A stretch of 64,000 bases of DNA from an uncultured Pelagibacteraceae bacterium. Its GTDB lineage: Bacteria > Pseudomonadota > Alphaproteobacteria > Pelagibacterales > Pelagibacteraceae. Below are positions 63,324 to 64,000 of the stretch, one piece after another. The DNA lies in NCBI GenBank assembly GCA_902582235.1, contig CACHQX010000003.1:101703-165702 (forward strand), given 5' to 3'. Each line of letters starts with the position of its first letter. Position 1 is the first letter of the stretch. The notes below the pieces were generated by a model. That model searched no databases. It was not told the origin of the DNA and saw only the letters and a list, made by a program, of their open reading frames with translations. The translations under genes were made by a program, and so were the position numbers.

Positions 63324-64000
63324 TTATATAAATTTATTATTATTTAAAATAAACCTTAACTCATCAAATACTTTTCCACTTTTAGTTCTTAATTTAATAA
63401 GACTCCATGTATAAGGAATATATTTAAGATATTTGTTTTTATCATCTCTTTTTGCAAGTCTTGAAAAAATTCCAAGAATCTTAAAATTTCTTAATACTGA
63501 TAAAATTAAGAAGTCATTTTCAAATTTTTTAAGATCTCTATTTAGGTATTTTTTTGTAAAATGATTAAACATTTCTTCTTTTAAACTATTTGATGTTTTA
63601 AGTCTGACGTCATCAATTAATGAAGCAAGATCATAAGCCGGATTTCCAATAACTGCATCTTGACTATCTATTAAATGAAATTTTTTTTGTTTAAGCATTA
63701 TATTTGAAACATGGAAGTCTCTATGCACAAAAACATTATCAGGTAATTTAATTGCCTTTGATAATCTTAAAAAAATTTTCTTAAATTTTTTTTTAAATTG
63801 ATTTAATTTTTTTTTACTAAGTTTTCGAGGAAGATACCATTCGTTAAACAAATAAGCCTCTTTTAAAAGTTTATCTTTTGAATATCTTACCATTTTATAT
63901 TTTCTACCTGTAAAATCTTTATTATAGAATTTTTTTATTTTTTGAACTTTAAATAATAAATCTAATACTTTTATAAAAATTTTTTTTTTGTTTTTTCTAT
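63324..64000 (-). CDS. Aminoglycoside-phosphotransferase-fold sugar kinase, AmgK-like (5' truncated by window end)
   Basis: VFVHRDFHVSNIMLKQKKFHLIDSQDAVIGNPAYDLASLIDD; frame stays open past the track's Met to the window edge (...FIKVLDLLFKVQKIKKFYNKDFTGRKYKMVRYSKD...). Confidence 0.88.
   Translation of the reverse strand, partial: RKNKKKIFIKVLDLLFKVQKIKKFYNKDFTGRKYKMVRYSKDKLLKEAYLFNEWYLPRKLSKKKLNQFKKKFKKIFLRLSKAIKLPDNVFVHRDFHVSNIMLKQKKFHLIDSQDAVIGNPAYDLASLIDDVRLKTSNSLKEEMFNHFTKKYLNRDLKKFENDFLILSVLRNFKILGIFSRLAKRDDKNKYLKYIPYTWSLIKLRTKSGKVFDELRFILNNNKFI

Overview
AT-rich, tightly packed bacterial chromosome segment. Gene content, extreme compaction and Lys/Asn/Ile-rich proteins fit an alphaproteobacterium of the SAR11/Pelagibacterales type (inference; no search was run). 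Contents from left to right: F0 ATP synthase genes; a chained carotenoid-to-retinal operon (crtI-crtB-crtY-blh) running into ispH-thrB-rnhA; a minus-strand cytochrome c oxidase operon ending in SURF1 and thrC, with a 40-aa ORF missed by the ORF track; a type II haloacid dehalogenase, pirin and quinone oxidoreductase; ubiA and a lipid A/Kdo cluster (ABC transporter-waaA-lpxK-lpxL); purD, rsmD, pgi, lspA, ileS, ribF; groES-groEL; small membrane proteins; an aceA module divergent from a RamB/PrpR/ScfR-like regulator across a region with six TTTACAA half-sites; a Lys-rich coiled-coil protein; cfa, a DapA-family aldolase and GT9; a Pam18-like J-protein, oligopeptidase B and Hsp20; a purine permease convergent with a phosphoribosyltransferase; GT17; alkA; EamA; msrA; sseA; an RND efflux pair; SNase; VanZ; gpmA; and murU/amgK-like genes at the right edge. 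No tRNA, rRNA, CRISPR array, prophage, transposon or defence island was found. The best leads are the aceA/regulator intergenic operator array with its adjacent 53-aa microprotein, the F0-ATPase/retinal gene adjacency, the unannotated 40-aa cox-operon protein, an sRNA candidate downstream of groEL, and the paired heat-shock-type promoters.
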